A stretch of DNA of 64,000 nucleotides from Temnothorax longispinosus (lineage: Eukaryota > Arthropoda > Insecta > Hymenoptera > Formicidae). The notes below the pieces were generated by a model, which was not told the DNA's origin, searched no databases, and worked only from the letters and a program-made list of their open reading frames with translations. The stretch lies in NCBI RefSeq assembly GCF_030848805.1, contig NC_092359.1:22239205-22303204 (forward strand), in the 5' to 3' direction. A program made the position numbers and the translations under genes. Within the stretch, counting starts at the first letter, position 1; the number at the start of each line of letters is the position of its first letter. Of this stretch, positions 39,406 to 52,450 are shown one piece after another.

Positions 39406-42400
39406 TGTATTTAATTAATTAAAACTGCTTCATCAACGTTTCAGTTATAACATTAGCATAACATAGAAGAATAATAGCAATATATATGTTTCTAAACTAA
39501 GTTTATTTTGTATATCACAAATGTCTTTGTTTTAAGTTAATAATGTTAGAATTACTGTTTTTAATCACGTATATGCTAATAAGCGTTTTCGTCGTCTAAA
39601 CTATTCTGACTTTCTTTCTAACGAGTCAATATAATCAAGTATTTTGCATGGCATTTGAATATTTTGCAAATATTATGATACTCAAAGTTCTTCGTTTATG
39701 ATAACAGTAAAAAAGTTTTGTTTTGCATACTAATACTACGAAAACGCATAGTTTTCACATGTGCACCTGTATTTTCTTTCTTAACGATCATATATTTCAC
39801 CGATTTTATGGTAAAAAATACAGTTTTAAATGTACAAAAATCTAAATGTAGGACAAAATAAGCTTTAGTAAACTTTTATAAAATTCAAACTTTTTGTAAC
39901 ATAAACAAAATTTTCAATGTGTTCAATTATAACTTATCAAGGTTTTAGTTTTGCCGTGGTTTTACGTCCTCTACATATGTTATATAATAATTGGAAAATA
40001 ATTTTTTACTAAACTAGATACCACAGACGCTTCGCGCGCGCTATTTAGCTTTAACATTATGTTATTACTATTACACTATTAACTCTTTGATACACACAAC
40101 AGTCAAAATATACGATGACAGCTGCAAATAAAGTAGAGAGAGAACCAATCGGCATCGCGGAAAAGCGACAACAATAAACTTCGATAGATTCGAGTATCGA
40201 TTTTACATCTCTTTTTTAGATATGAGAATGGATGGATGGATCATTAAATTTCAATAAAATATTTTCATGTTCATTACATACTCGATCTCGGAATTATTAC
40301 AATGTCCAAATAAGAGTGGAAATATCTGTCATTAAAATTAAATAGAGTTTTGAATAAATGTTCCTGAGTAGTTTTGTAAAAGTTAGATGAATTAATCTTT
40401 TAAGAGAGTAACATTTCAAATAAGTAAATGAAGAATAGAGAACTCTGCATTTCAGCTGATAAATTCAATTCGCAAAAGATTCACGAGGCGAAATTTCAAT
40501 TACGTTTCATACTTAATTAAACTTTCGATCGTGGAACGTTAAAATCTATGGAAAGTTTCGTGCAAGAGAAAAGAAATGCCATTCATCATCTTCTCAACGC
40601 GAGAGCCATTCGAAATTGACAAGACCACGTGTAATATATAGTACGAAATTTACGCAGCCATTAAAAAAGTTTAAGATTTATAGGCTGCCTCGGTAATTAA
40701 TAGGCGTCGCGATTCAATACGTGTGACCTGGTATCTTGAATAACACCTTTCCGATACACGAACGTGACGGCAACGTATCACCGGCAATGTATCCTATGTG
40801 CATTTGGATAGTTTGGAATTTTTGCTGATTTTAAACCGAAACGATATTTCTTTAGGAAAATTTCTCTCCGTGTTGCCCACCCTCGCTTTATCGCCGTCTT
40901 CTTTACTCATCAGAGAACAGACCCTTATCTTCGTACTAAGTACGCTCGGTAAAATACAGAAAACTTATAACGCCGCCTCATTTATTGTTCCTAACTTTGT
41001 CCTGGAATGTATAATTTATGCCTTTCCCGTCGAGAATTCCATGAATAAATACGATCCCCTTCGGATCTTAAAACGATGTTAACAATAAGACTTATTAACG
41101 GTCATTATTATTTGTGCGCAGAAATGTGTTGACGTTTGGAACTAAAATTAATGGATTAAAACTCTGTGAAATTAAGACGAGAGTTTTTATTTCAATAATT
41201 TTTGTTCTACAAATGTAACTCGAACAATTTATGTATAATACAATCGTACAGAAAATAAATTTCCAGCAAAAAATAATCTGATTTTATGTGTATATTTTAA
41301 ATATACAAACCAAATATCACATATGAATTGCAATTAATTAATATTTACTGTTGAATTTTAACAACACTTTTTCATATATTCAAGGCAATCGAGTTGGTCA
41401 ACATTAATCTCGGAAAATTATAGCTACAATTTAATTACAGTCATCATCGATATAACATTTTGCGGTAAAAACTTATTTTCATCCATTATTTATAATGTTC
41501 ATAATGCACTAATAACAAAAGAAGAGAATTCTGTGCGTTGATATACGCATGTTTGTTTAGGCAATAAATGTATGCGTTCATGCAATCAATCATACTTTTG
41601 CGGATTTCTGTTGAAAATGCCTTAATGAAATCTTTTGTGGAAATCGCTGTCGGAGAGAGTAGGTTTACTTCCATATGTACACATGCCTATCACCTATCAC
41701 TGATCTTATCTTCGTAATGCACTTCCCGTGCTCGTTAATCATTGCGCTTTATTATAAGCATATACATATACAGACATTTTGTTCATTTATTAGACGTTGC
41801 AGTTATTAAATTCTTCTATAATATGAATGAAAAAAGTTTTGATATCTTGCAAAAAAAATTATTTTTAGCTCCTAAATAATTTACAAAATACATGCGGTAA
41901 AAAAATTAAACTTTTATAAAAATTACAAATAAAATATAAACGAAATCTATATTTTATTAGATATATTGATAAAAAGTCTTCATACGCACGCGAATTATTG
42001 ACCAATAAATATATTTATAGACGTGTTAATATAATATATCACAGTTTATCAATTTATTGGATCTTATCGCAGCACACGAAGCTTTTAAATATATGCGAGA
42101 AAGTGGTGCATGCATATTTAGTCAAGTTAGGCTGGACCACCTGTTACGTTGTTCCTTCGTACAGTATTTATAAGCTTCTTTTTCCAATATATGCTAACAT
42201 ATTAACCGAAGGGTCTAAATTCATCATCATCTGTCACTTTTTGGCATCTTACATTAAATTCAAATGCGTCGACTTGTTTTGTATGTCTTTTCAGTTATTT
42301 TGTATTGTCTATATGATATATTGAGATAAATAATGCCATGTGTATGTAGTTTTCGATGTGCACGAAAAAGGTAAATTTATCATCATTTATATCTCCATTC

Positions 42401-42840
42401 TATATTTCAATTGTATAATAGTATATCTAGAATAGAAGCTTTCTTTATATCAAGTATAAATGTAATCTATATGCACATATGTTGTAGTGATAGAAGCTAA
42501 AAAAACTTAATGCTTTTATAGAATACATTACTAATGATTCTAATACAATACAATACATAAAATATTGATGATATGGAAATAGTAAACAATAGTTTCATAG
42601 AATCGTCAAATTAAATATTTTCATCGATATATATTAAAATATGTTGCTTGGAATTTTTCAAAACAGTACAAAGTATTAAATTTTTAATAAGGTATTCTCG
42701 AGAACATAAAACTTTATGTGCAGAGAACATCATAGTTTATTAACATTCCCTCGAATAAAAAAGTAAAAGGGCGACCTGTTTCCTACAGCATGTGAAAAAA
42801 TTACGTACCAATTTGCAAAAGCGTAAATGTCACTGACAGA
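39406..42840. other. AT-rich non-coding stretch
   Basis: No gene is supported. Frames of 94 and 108 codons at 40798-41082 and 41998-42324 are hydrophobic, start from non-ATG codons or low-complexity sequence, and match nothing known. A GC-richer piece lies at 40690-40800. Confidence 0.5.
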
Positions 42841-43052
42841 TATAAATGACCGCGAGCGTCTGGAGAGAAACAGAACGTACGGCGGAAATATCTTATGAAA
42901 TCCTGAAGATTTTCAGTTTCAAAAGAGGCTCCCGTAACAAACGGGATTCATAAAGACCTGAGATATTGGCCTTTACTTCTCTCATAGCTGCTCCACGAGG
43001 GCTGCTGGGTGAAAAACAGGAAGGGCTGAAAGGAAAACTTTAAATCGACCTG

Positions 43053-43113
43053 ATGGGGCTAATCAGAAATGCAACGATCGACTTCGAGCGAGAAGCGAAA
43101 CGTACGCTGTCAG
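43053..43113 (+). CDS. Candidate first coding exon (weaker)
   Basis: An ATG at 43053 opens MGLIRNATIDFEREAKRTLS and runs into CAG|GTATGT at 43113/43114 (phase 1). An in-frame TAA lies 9 bases before the ATG. The 42860-43100 patch is GC-richer than its flanks. The initiation context is ordinary (C at -3). The product is unknown, and no acceptor or second exon was identified. The donor could be chance. Confidence 0.15.
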
Positions 43114-43429
43114 GTATGTTATTAATTACATAAAACCGCCGAAGTGCCTCGTTACAGAGTTTAATTACATGACGTGAACGCAATGCACGTGACAGCCCGC
43201 TAAAACGACGTTTAATCGGAAATATTAATGATGTGTACCAATACCAGACGAAAAACGATGAATATGCATGTACGTACTATAGGCATGTATAGCCATGGCC
43301 TGACGTTGATAATGCCTCCGTGTGATCCGCAGGGATTTATGCACGTCGATGAAAACTCCGGAAGACGGGTAAAAAGCATCCGCTGACGTGTGTACATATT
43401 TTTTCCTTGACTTCACAAAATTATGTTGG

Positions 43430-44110
43430 ATAACAGCGCGCGCGAGAATAATCGCGATGGTCTCCGGAGCGCAGCATGCATAGATAATTAAACGCTGCTA
43501 ATGCCCAAGCCAACAGTGTGTTATAAATAAAACTTACGCGTCGGTGAGCAAAAAAGAGAACACCGCGTAGTTGCAAGAAAATAAACGGGAGAACAACGTC
43601 CGAGATGCAGCGGATAAAATCTCTGCCAGTGATTCACATTTCTGTTATGCTTTCTCTATTTTTCCTTTCTCTCTTTCTCTCTCTCTCCCGATTCGTCCAT
43701 TTGCCCATCGTTTTGCTTTACCTCTTTCCGCTTCTGCCTGTTGTTTCTATTTCTTATCGAAGCGGTGGATCCTATGTGGAATCGTCTACGAGAATCCCTC
43801 TAAATCTTTAAGACCTTTCGGAAACTTGGACGTCTTAACGATGTCGATGCTGCACCGACGAACGGAGAGCAGCCAATGTAACCAAACAAAGACCGTAAGA
43901 TCAATAGATTCGCTTCGTGTTCTTATCGAGTCTTGCTAATTTCTAGAGCGGACCGTAGTTAGTCGTAGACTAACCGTCATCAGCTTCAAGCGAACTTTTT
44001 ACGAGAGAGACGAACGGGTAATGCGTCGCGCACGGAGCGCTTTGTCAGAAGTACGTAGCTTTTATGGATCATTTACTCGAATGACCGAGCGGTACGTGCT
44101 TTACTGCGTT
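43430..44110. other. GC/CpG-richer region with pyrimidine tract
   Basis: The region contains CpG-rich sequence, a CT-rich tract at 43656-43688 and two overlapping plus-strand frames (43571-43939 and 43605-43811). The second is mostly Leu, Phe and Ser, reflecting the pyrimidine tract. No domain is recognised. It could be a regulatory region or an untranslated exon. Confidence 0.3.
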
Positions 44111-44119
44111 TTTACTCTT

Positions 44120-46180
44120 CTTATATTTTGTTATTTTTGCTTTACGGCGTAGACAACCGACGCAGACATGTTCCCCATTGTCTCGCTGACTTTATGTCAT
44201 AGCCTATAAAAGCTTTAATTGGCAATTCGCAGACTGCTCGAAATGGCAAATGCGATCGTTTCCGTGTATCGAGTTACGAAGGCATAAAACGTAATCTAAT
44301 CTTTCGTAAAATCGAATTTTTTCAAGTTTAATTTTCATTTTAACACCGTTCTTATACCATTTTTTTCTTTTATTTACAATATTTTATAATAGAAATATGA
44401 TCACACGAGCTATCTCGCTTGGATGTTATTTCGATATAAATGCATATCAAGAAATCTATCGGTGTCGATTTAATCTGAAACTACTTAATGCATAATTATT
44501 ACAAACAATTGTGCTTTTCCTGCATAGAGATTATATCCAAAATTTACTTAAAATATATTAATAAAATATATTAAATAAGCATTATTTAATATATTTACTT
44601 TTTCCAAGATAGTTATATCACGGTAATAAAAAAGTCATTGCATACGGAAATGTAATATTCTGACCTTAACGGAACAGTATCAATCTATTTAATATTCAGG
44701 AAATATACATATATATCACAGTCCATTGTCGCGTTTCATCAATCGATGACATTTTGTGCCAAGCCGGGACGAATTTTCATGTAAATTACGACACGGCGTA
44801 ATGACACGACCCGATCAAATCAATAGGCATTAATTGAAATAGAAGCAAAGCAGACCGATCAAGAAGCGTGACGTCTATTGCATTATGCAACACGATGAAG
44901 ACCGGAACATTTAGCCGGTGCGGCGGAATATATGCAAAAGGCGTACCAAAACAACAGTCTGCGCAGAAAAAGGATTCTTTCTTCGCGCAGAAACTTTCAA
45001 ATGATTCCCGTTTTATCTCTAGCAATTGGCGATGAATATTTTCCCCGAGATACAAATTTCTTATTTTTCAGGAAAACAAGATCATAAATACGTCTCGGCA
45101 ATGTCTTCATTGAGTAGCCGTGTTCAATCCCGATAGGATATTGAAGAGCAACAACTGCAGTAATAACATCCTTATTTCGCCCCAGAAGAAGATGCTGCTT
45201 TATATTTTTAGCATTTTGTAGAAATTCGAATAAAGGATACAATACGCCGAGTATAATATTTGCAATCGTTTGCAATTTTATTATAGAAAAAATATATTAC
45301 AAAGTTAATATTTTATTTCCAATTGTCATGGAGTAAAGTGAGCTATACTTTCACATAAAATCCATCGTTATAATTTTTATGTTCTTTTACTAGTTTTAAA
45401 TCAATTTATATTTCGTAAAAATCTTGCAATCTTTTTGTTAACTACTATAATCCAAAATAGAAATTTATTCAATGTAGTATTTAATATTCACATAATTATT
45501 ATAGAAATTAAAGGCCATATTATTTTTAAACGAACTTAATATAAGATCATTTAACATTCGATACACGTGCGTGTGAAATACGTAAATACGATTTACGCGC
45601 AATTTAAATCTGTCAGCTTTCCAAATATAAAGCAAAATTTGATCAATGTTATACACATGTTCACGAGAACTATAATGGAAAATGCTTTATATGTGCAGAT
45701 CGATTCAATCTAAAAATAAGACAAATTTAATTCTCCCTAAAGGGGAAAGGAATTAATAAATAGTCAAAAATAAAAGCTTGATAACTGATTATGTCGAAAA
45801 AATGATAGAAATAATAATTAAAAAAGCATGATTGAAATAAATTATGCGAGATTTTCGGTTAAATGCTATCTTTTGCACCTACGGTTAATTCTTAATCCAT
45901 CGTTTATTAATTCTGTAAATCTCATATACGGCAGAGTGGCTCATTTCCCTCAGCTAATTTCCAATCCTTCGATAACGTTAAATTATTACTCTAAATTACA
46001 TAATCCAAATTGATAACCCAGGAGAAACTTGAAAAGCGGATCATATTATCAATAACTTAGACTAAGCGCGTTAGATACCGGATAAAGCTTTACAGAATTT
46101 TTGATTTAAAAAAAATTAATTAACAAGTCGAATTATTCTTATTTTAATTTTTTAGATCCCATATTATAATATATATAGAT
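44120..46180. other. AT-rich non-coding stretch
   Basis: No gene is supported. Overlapping minus-strand frames at 44786-45275 are unrecognised. A 15-bp-arm AT hairpin lies at 44564-44596. Confidence 0.5.
44564..44596. repeat. AT-only hairpin with 15-bp arms
   Basis: AAATATATTAAATAA at 44564-44578 and its reverse complement at 44582-44596, separated by GCA. It is perfect but AT-only, so replication slippage or chance is possible. Confidence 0.7.
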
Positions 46181-46192
46181 TATTATTTTTTA

Positions 46193-46220
46193 TTGTTGTT
46201 GTTGTTCTTGTTGTTGTTGT
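46193..46220. repeat. (TTG)n microsatellite with one TTC
   Basis: Nine TTG-type units with a single TTC interruption in the middle. Confidence 0.9.
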
Positions 46221-46221
46221 A

Positions 46222-49200
46222 TAATATCTATATTTAATTTAAACATTATCTAATATTAAGAGAAAATATAATTAATAAATATATTTATGCTAAATTATCT
46301 TTTAGTAATTTTTCTTAACTCTGAAATATTTTACTATTTGAATATTTCAGGTATTAATCGAGATATGCGCGAAACCCAAGGAGATGGCTTTATTTATTCG
46401 GGAAATAGTTTACAGATTAACATCATGCTCGAAGGTATTCTTCAGAAATTGAATTTCTCTTTACCCAAGTAATGTCACCTGCATACTAAAGCGATCTGGG
46501 TCATACGATAATAATCTTTTTTTGTAAGGGAATCGTTCAAGTGATATATAGAAAGCAGAAGACGAGCGGAGGATATAGAAAGAGATTGAACAAATCCAGA
46601 CTCGCTATTAAAAATTAAATTTGCGATACCGCTTTCAGAACCTGGCCCTGATCCGATTCGCTTTTCTCGATCGATCCGATCGTAAGTGAAAACTAAGTAA
46701 GCTCATCTCTTTTTAAGGGCGGTAATTCTGGTTCTGTTTCTTCTTATCAGTTCAAGCGCCCAAACCTATCATCGCAAACTTCCAAATCGATTAACAACAT
46801 ACAGCGATAAACAACTTCTATCTTCTGTATCAGCTATACATCAGTATACACATTATACACATTAATAAGAATCTCTTGTACGACTTTCTACGGTAATTAA
46901 AGTCACGATACAAACAATAAAATCTTCGAAGTCATCGCCCTTGCAATGTGGACTGCACTTTGTGGATTTTTCTTTTGCACGAACGAATGTAGAGTTCAAT
47001 TAAGCCAGTTCACTAGCGCAAAGGAAAACACAATGAAGCAAACAACAGGAAGGGCTGCTGACAATTAAAATATTCGATTGAAATAGGGGAGGAAGTATGA
47101 ATTAGCTTTGTCAACGGCGCGCGGGTGAATTATAACTTTTTTCAATAATAACCCGTCGATTCACTCTCCGATCTGCTTTGTGATGCTCATGGCCTTTGAC
47201 CAGAAAATCCCCGTTCTTTTCTCTTAGTCAATAAGCTGACGTCACGAATTGGCTACATCGCGTTTTTGAAACAGCTGTCGTGTCCCATCGCAAACTTTTG
47301 ATTGAAATAACAAACTGCGAACGTGATAGAGGTGATTTCTTCAAAATTTTGCATCGATAGCGAAATTCATGTCTTTTCGATAGCAAACTTCATCGAGCGA
47401 AGTTAGATGAATCAAGTTTGGACAGCAGGGAGATGAGCGGTCCAAAGCAGCTTCAAGAAAGTTTCTGGCTTACTCTCGGGATCGTGCTTGCCAACCGTCC
47501 ATAAAATTACCAGCCACCTCATAAAAATGAGTCAGGACTGGACATTTGCACTTTAAGAACGTAAGTAAAATAGTAGACTTTGGTGAAGCTATTAATGTAA
47601 AGCTAAAAATGTAAGGCAATGTTTTCGCATATTTTTTAAGCTATTGATAAAGAGATAAATACGATAAGATTGTTAACGAGATTATTAAAAAAACTGCGTA
47701 AGTTTAGAAGAAAATGTTAACTTCGTACATAACACGGATAGTCTTATTACGAAATAAAAGTTTTGCTATGCATTGATTTTTTTGTATAAAGTAGAAATTC
47801 TGTATGATATATGAATACCTATAGAAAGTAGATAAGTTTAGGTATCCTGCATATAAATCGAAACACGGTAATTATATAATATGTATGTACATATGTCAAT
47901 CCGATTGATGATGCATAAGAGTAATTCGTTAATGTGCTTTGGTGGCGAAGTGCTAATTTGTAAACCAATCTTACTCGCCATTCATATTTGATTTCGTAAA
48001 TGGCAGAACTCTCCAATTAGCAAATGGATTTTCTGCAGCAAATACGATTGTGTGAAGCCATAAAGCGGCAGAGACTTTCTATGCTAATGTGTCGGCTAAA
48101 ATGTGTAGCTTATTAATAATATTCTCAAACTTCGAATAATCATGAGAGTACACTAATAAATACAATAAGCATAAATATTGCATTATTATTTTGTACACGA
48201 AATCATAAATACAAGAAATTTCAATTTTAGTAATGGTTGATTCTCCGACAGAAAACTCTGCCTCTCTGCATAATTAAAAAGCTACCGTGACATTAGTATT
48301 ATATTTAAATCTAGAACGATTTAATTATGATTATAATCATTAATATGATTTTGACGATATCAGCTGCATTTGTTTATTCCACTTTTCTATCTTTTCAATA
48401 CCAATGTATCTTTGCACATTTTGTGCATATTTGATATGCAAATATGATACATTCTAGAATTTAATACGACAAAAATGCGAGTACATACATTATGAAGTTA
48501 TGCTTGGTTGCATTGAAAAAAGCATTAGCAAAAATATTGAAGATACATGATATTGTATTGTATTGTACATACAAGAAAATTGATGAGAATCCCATTCATA
48601 TCAAAATTCCGACAAATTCCGACGTTTTGTTAATTTATTAAAACTCATTCTTTGTAACAAATCCACATATATTGTAAAAAGAACCAATATTAAACGATTT
48701 TCAAGACAATCTGATAATTATTATTACGTATATCTACTTATAAGTAGATATTATAAGTAGAAATTAAAATATTTCTACTTACAATTACGGCGAAGTAAAT
48801 GTTACTTATTCGGTTAAAATATTTCATTTTATTAATGTTTTTTTTATATTTGTTTCTATTGCTCGTTAATAAATAATTTCTTTTTTCGTGTTATAAGATT
48901 TATTATCCAATTAAAATTTTTATTTTCTTTAATACAAAACTAAATTCATTAAAAAATGTTTAATTTTTATATAAAAAATTATTATACAACCAAACTTAAC
49001 AAAACATCTTAAATGCACATATGTTGAATTATTATCTTTTGTCCTATTTTTATATTGTAAATATTTAATAAAAGACGCGAACTATCGTGAACTTCTCAGC
49101 TTCAATCTTCAGTAAAGGTCTAGTAAATTGAAAGCAGATTAATCCTTCTTAGATTAAGCTTTCCTCTTAAGATTACAGCAACATGTACGGTAGTACGAAA

Positions 49201-50040
49201 GATGAGATATAGATGTGCGCATAAAGTTGTGGACGCTATTGTATAATAAGTAGGTATCTTTATTGTTCTGTATTTTCGAGGGAATTATGGAATACTTGTT
49301 AATTATCGAAAGTTTATATAATTTATAATATCAATATTTAACATATAGAAAAGAAATTGATAGCACAAAAATCGTATTTCTTTAAAAATGCAAAATATGT
49401 ATCTGTTTTCAAGCACTATTTTAAATGTTTATAAGAAAAGACAATAAATAGTCGTCTATTACAAATTATTAAAATAATTAATACAGATCATTGTAAACTA
49501 ATGTAAAAGAGATGACTTATTAAGATGAGTTAAATTAATTTTTACTCAACAAAGTGTGTACTTTATATCACAGTTTTACAGTTTATAAATGCAGTGTTGC
49601 TGCATGAAGAAGCTGTCATTAAATCTTAATCGTTTTGTTTAGCATTTTTTTTTAATCTTATTACGTGCAAAATTGGGAGAGTTTCGTTAACATGGATGAT
49701 AATGTGAAATCTTATTCTTTCTTTTGAGGATAAAACAAACTCGCCGGCTTTCCATTAGCAGGATGAAAGCCGGAGAGGACGTGTGGCAATTGTAATTATG
49801 AGGGTAATTCGCGAAGTAACACAAAATTTTGACGAAGATGAAAGAGAAGCGGATTACGTGTGCTTTATCGCGTTGTGTGATGAATTTCTCACTAATGCGA
49901 CGTAACATTTCTAGACTGCGACATTGAAGATAAACGCGGCCATCTGAGCGCGGTGTAACAAAGAAATACTACGAAAGTTGGAAAGTTTTGCCCGAACTTC
50001 TACGTAACAGCTGCTGTTGCACAGAACGCATCGCAAGAAT
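46222..50040. other. Mostly AT-rich non-coding stretch
   Basis: No gene is supported. A GC-richer stretch at 46500-47560 includes a perfect CRE core (TGACGTCA) at 47237-47244 and a donor-like GTAAGT at 47562 after a frame with stops. An untranslated exon is conceivable there but unproven. A palindrome cluster lies at 48730-48780. Confidence 0.45.
48730..48780. repeat. 22-bp palindrome plus adjacent hairpin
   Basis: ATATCTACTTA is followed directly by its reverse complement at 48730-48751. A second dyad, AAGTAGAAAT (48755-48764) and ATTTCTACTT (48771-48780), follows after 3 bases. The motif CTACTTA/TAAGTAG thus appears four times in 51 bases in alternating orientation. Confidence 0.8.
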
Positions 50041-50104
50041 TCCACTCTTTCTCTGTATGGATCAGATCAGATACGCGACACTATCTATCAGCCATTATAC
50101 TCAC

Positions 50105-50366
50105 CGATGAAAGTGTAGGATATACCGTCGAGGTATCGAGGATCGACGAGGAGATCGATAACAAAGTGTTCCCGAACTGATCTGAGATCGCGGCAGCGGG
50201 AATTACGAATCGACTTGAAAATCCCCGTGTGCGGAAAACGAACGGAAAACTCTGTTGTCTTTTTGAACAAGAAGTGTGCGTGTGATTGCGTGTCGGGGCG
50301 CGGACTGAGCGACTGGGAGCACAGTCGTCTCCGGTTGTCCCACCCCACGGGTTTCCTCAACACCAT
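50105..50366 (-). CDS. Candidate first coding exon ending at GTGAGT
   Basis: On the minus strand an ATG at 50366 is the first after an in-frame TAG and opens 87 codons plus one base, up to ATCG|GTGAGTAT at 50105/50104. The product begins MVLRKPVGWDNRRRLCSQSL, is rich in Arg and Ser, and ends in a more ordinary segment, FVIDLLVDPRYLDGISYTFI, just before the donor. A G occupies the -3 and +4 positions around the ATG. There is no signal peptide or domain that I recognise. If spliced, the next exon lies below 50100; none was identified. It could instead be a non-coding 5' UTR exon. Confidence 0.3.
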
Positions 50367-50732
50367 CCCCTACTCGGTTCATCCCCCTCATGCTTTCACC
50401 CCCGCCATGAAGCTCCAAAGCTCCCAGACCCCCACACCCCCGACACTTCCAGTACCGTCCGTCGTCAGCGCCAACGCCCTTGCGCACTAGGGACGTCTGC
50501 GAAGCGTGGCACCTCCGGTCGGTCCTTTGCCACTCGACACCACGAATTCTGTTTTCTCTCTCGGCGTTCATCCTCGAATCTACTCCACGCTTTCACCTGC
50601 CATGTCTATCTTCACCAACACCTGTTCCTTTTTTCCAAATTTAATCCTCTCCTCAGTTTGCCGCGAAGCCCTTGTCGAGAGAACGGAGTCTCATGGCACC
50701 GCGTAATAGTCGACGCAGGGTGCGCGTCTACG

Positions 50733-50775
50733 TACTACTACTACTACTACTACTATTACTACTGCTACCACCACT
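50733..50775. repeat. (TAC)n trinucleotide repeat
   Basis: Seven TAC units, then TAT-TAC-TAC-TGC-TAC-CAC-CAC, at the edge of the GC island. Interruptions occur only toward the right end. Confidence 0.9.
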
Positions 50776-50809
50776 TGTTACGAAACAGCTATGGCATCGA
50801 TCTGTAATT

Positions 50810-51640
50810 TGAATCATGTTGCAAAAATTTTCCGGTCCGAAATGCTCGAAATATCAAATGGCGCGATTTCGATTCAAAACGCAATATGCCGGTAATTTAA
50901 ACGATAGTTCACAAACAGTAGTTACTTAAAGTGAGTAAATTTTTGGCACAGATGGTGCAACGATGTTGACTTAAAGTTTTCGCAACCACTCAGAGACCTA
51001 TATTTTTTTTACTAACAAATTTAAGTAAACTACAAGTATAATTGTTTCACAAACAATTAAAACTAGCCGTTAATGAAATCTAATTTCTCGCATATTTCAG
51101 TTTTTCGGAAACTAATTTTTCGTAGATAGATGCATAACAAAACACTTAATATGAGGCTAATTTTATTTTATTTTATTGCTTTTTTATTATGTCTGACTTT
51201 TGTGCTACAGAAACAATCAAATATACATATGTTTTTAATAATTCAAGTGTATCAATGTAATATTTAATCGTAATTTCATTTAGTAAATCCATTCTTAAAT
51301 TAATTAATCTGTATAATACTGAAAGAGTGGAATCGTGAAAAATACATACATCCAATCACTCATCAACTCGTAAACTGATTTTCCAACCTCCACTTTCAAT
51401 TACTCCAAATGCTTCAATTATTATCTTAGTGGGATGCAAGTTTTTATAATTCATCTCTGTCAGCTCAACTCACAGTTCTTTACTCCAATTTTATTCTTAA
51501 TCTATTTCTTAAATCAACAATTTCCATTCAGTTTTATTCACCCTTCGTATTTTCTCAGTAAACATTTGATTTTTTTTATATTTATACAAATGTTATACTC
51601 GACAACAAAAGTATACTTTATAATATATTACTAAAATATA
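50810..51640. other. AT-rich non-coding stretch
   Basis: No gene is seen. The 66-codon frame at 51434 is low in complexity. Confidence 0.5.
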
Positions 51641-51644
51641 TAGA

Positions 51645-51680
51645 TCTCTCCCGCCCTCCTCCCCCCCCTCTCACTCTCTT
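51645..51680. repeat. C/T-rich tract
   Basis: A pyrimidine-only run with an eight-C block and CT repeats. It is a simple sequence. Confidence 0.85.
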
Positions 51681-52131
51681 GATAGAATTAATTATAAATA
51701 AATCTTCGTTAATTTTCTTACATTCTAAGTTCTTCGATAATAATTATATCAGCAAATAATAAGTTTTTAAAAAATTTTTATCAGGAAAATAGAAAAGAGT
51801 AGCAGTTACACAATTTTATATCATCGAAGAACGCTGAAAAATATGTCTGCGCTTATTTTTTCCTCAAAATTACTGAGCTAAGGTGCTACCGGTGATTCAA
51901 AGTTACTGAAGTGTCGAAAATGGGCGAAGAGAATAAAATGCTCCATTGGACGTGAGTTAGGTTGGATTCCTTCAAAATTTGAAAAGAAGAATAACGAAAG
52001 AGGTAAGGTGTGATCTAAAAGGGATAAGATCCTATCATGATTCCACTAAATCGAACTTATCATCGCAATAAGCTATACTATAAGCTAACTTCGCAGATAC
52101 TGAAATGTTCTCTCTTATGGTATACAGGGTG

Positions 52132-52450
52132 TCCTAAAACTACCGCGTATGTTTATATTTTCACTTAAACTTTAACTTGGATCAATATAGCAAAATATCT
52201 GGCTTGAGTTTTTTAAATAAATGCATCAAATACTTTATAACTAATTTTATTCAACTGTAAACACGAAAATACGAATAGCAAATATATTTCTCAATGCGTT
52301 CAGACTATATCTCGGTAAAACGCGAAGGAATTGACAGCTTGATTTTCAATACTTTCCGAAACAAACTTTTCCGTGACGAAAAATTTATAATATTTCTAAG
52401 CCAAAATATTTGGTTCTAAAAGTAGCCCGTTAAAGCGGTTAATAAAGAAC
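52132..52450 (+). mobile_element. Possible transposon end (TATACAGGGTGTC...)
   Basis: TATACAGGGTGTCCTAAAAC at 52132 resembles the terminus of an insect repeat. Its first 14 bases nearly match the minus-strand reading of the repeat end inside the 9.4-kb foldback (TATACCGGGTGTCT). The sequence that follows includes a TATATCTCGGTAAAACGCG segment, similar in style to TATATCTCGGAAACTG in that foldback. I could not find a matching inverted end nearby, so the right limit is a guess. Confidence 0.35.

Larger units (their letters stand above)
50040..50800. promoter_or_regulatory. Main GC/CpG island, possible promoter and first exon
   Basis: This is the most GC-rich part of the window, with many CpGs and C-rich runs. 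It supports open frames on both strands, including a 174-codon plus-strand frame (50286-50807, no ATG start) that ends through a (TAC)n repeat. A consensus GTGAGT donor on the minus strand at 50099-50104 and the sharp compositional edges favour a minus-strand transcription start region. The plus-strand frame is probably a by-product of the low stop-codon density. Confidence 0.35.

Noticed and set aside
43571..43939. 122-codon plus-strand frame
   Set aside because: It starts from a non-ATG codon, much of it is translated CT-rich simple sequence, and no domain is recognisable.
47237..47244. Perfect CRE (TGACGTCA)
   Set aside because: About 0.6 such 8-mers are expected by chance in the window, and no promoter evidence accompanies it.
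50286..50807. 174-codon plus-strand frame, the longest in the window
   Set aside because: It has no ATG start, lies in a GC-rich island where stops are rare, runs through a (TAC)n repeat, and competes with frames on the other strand.
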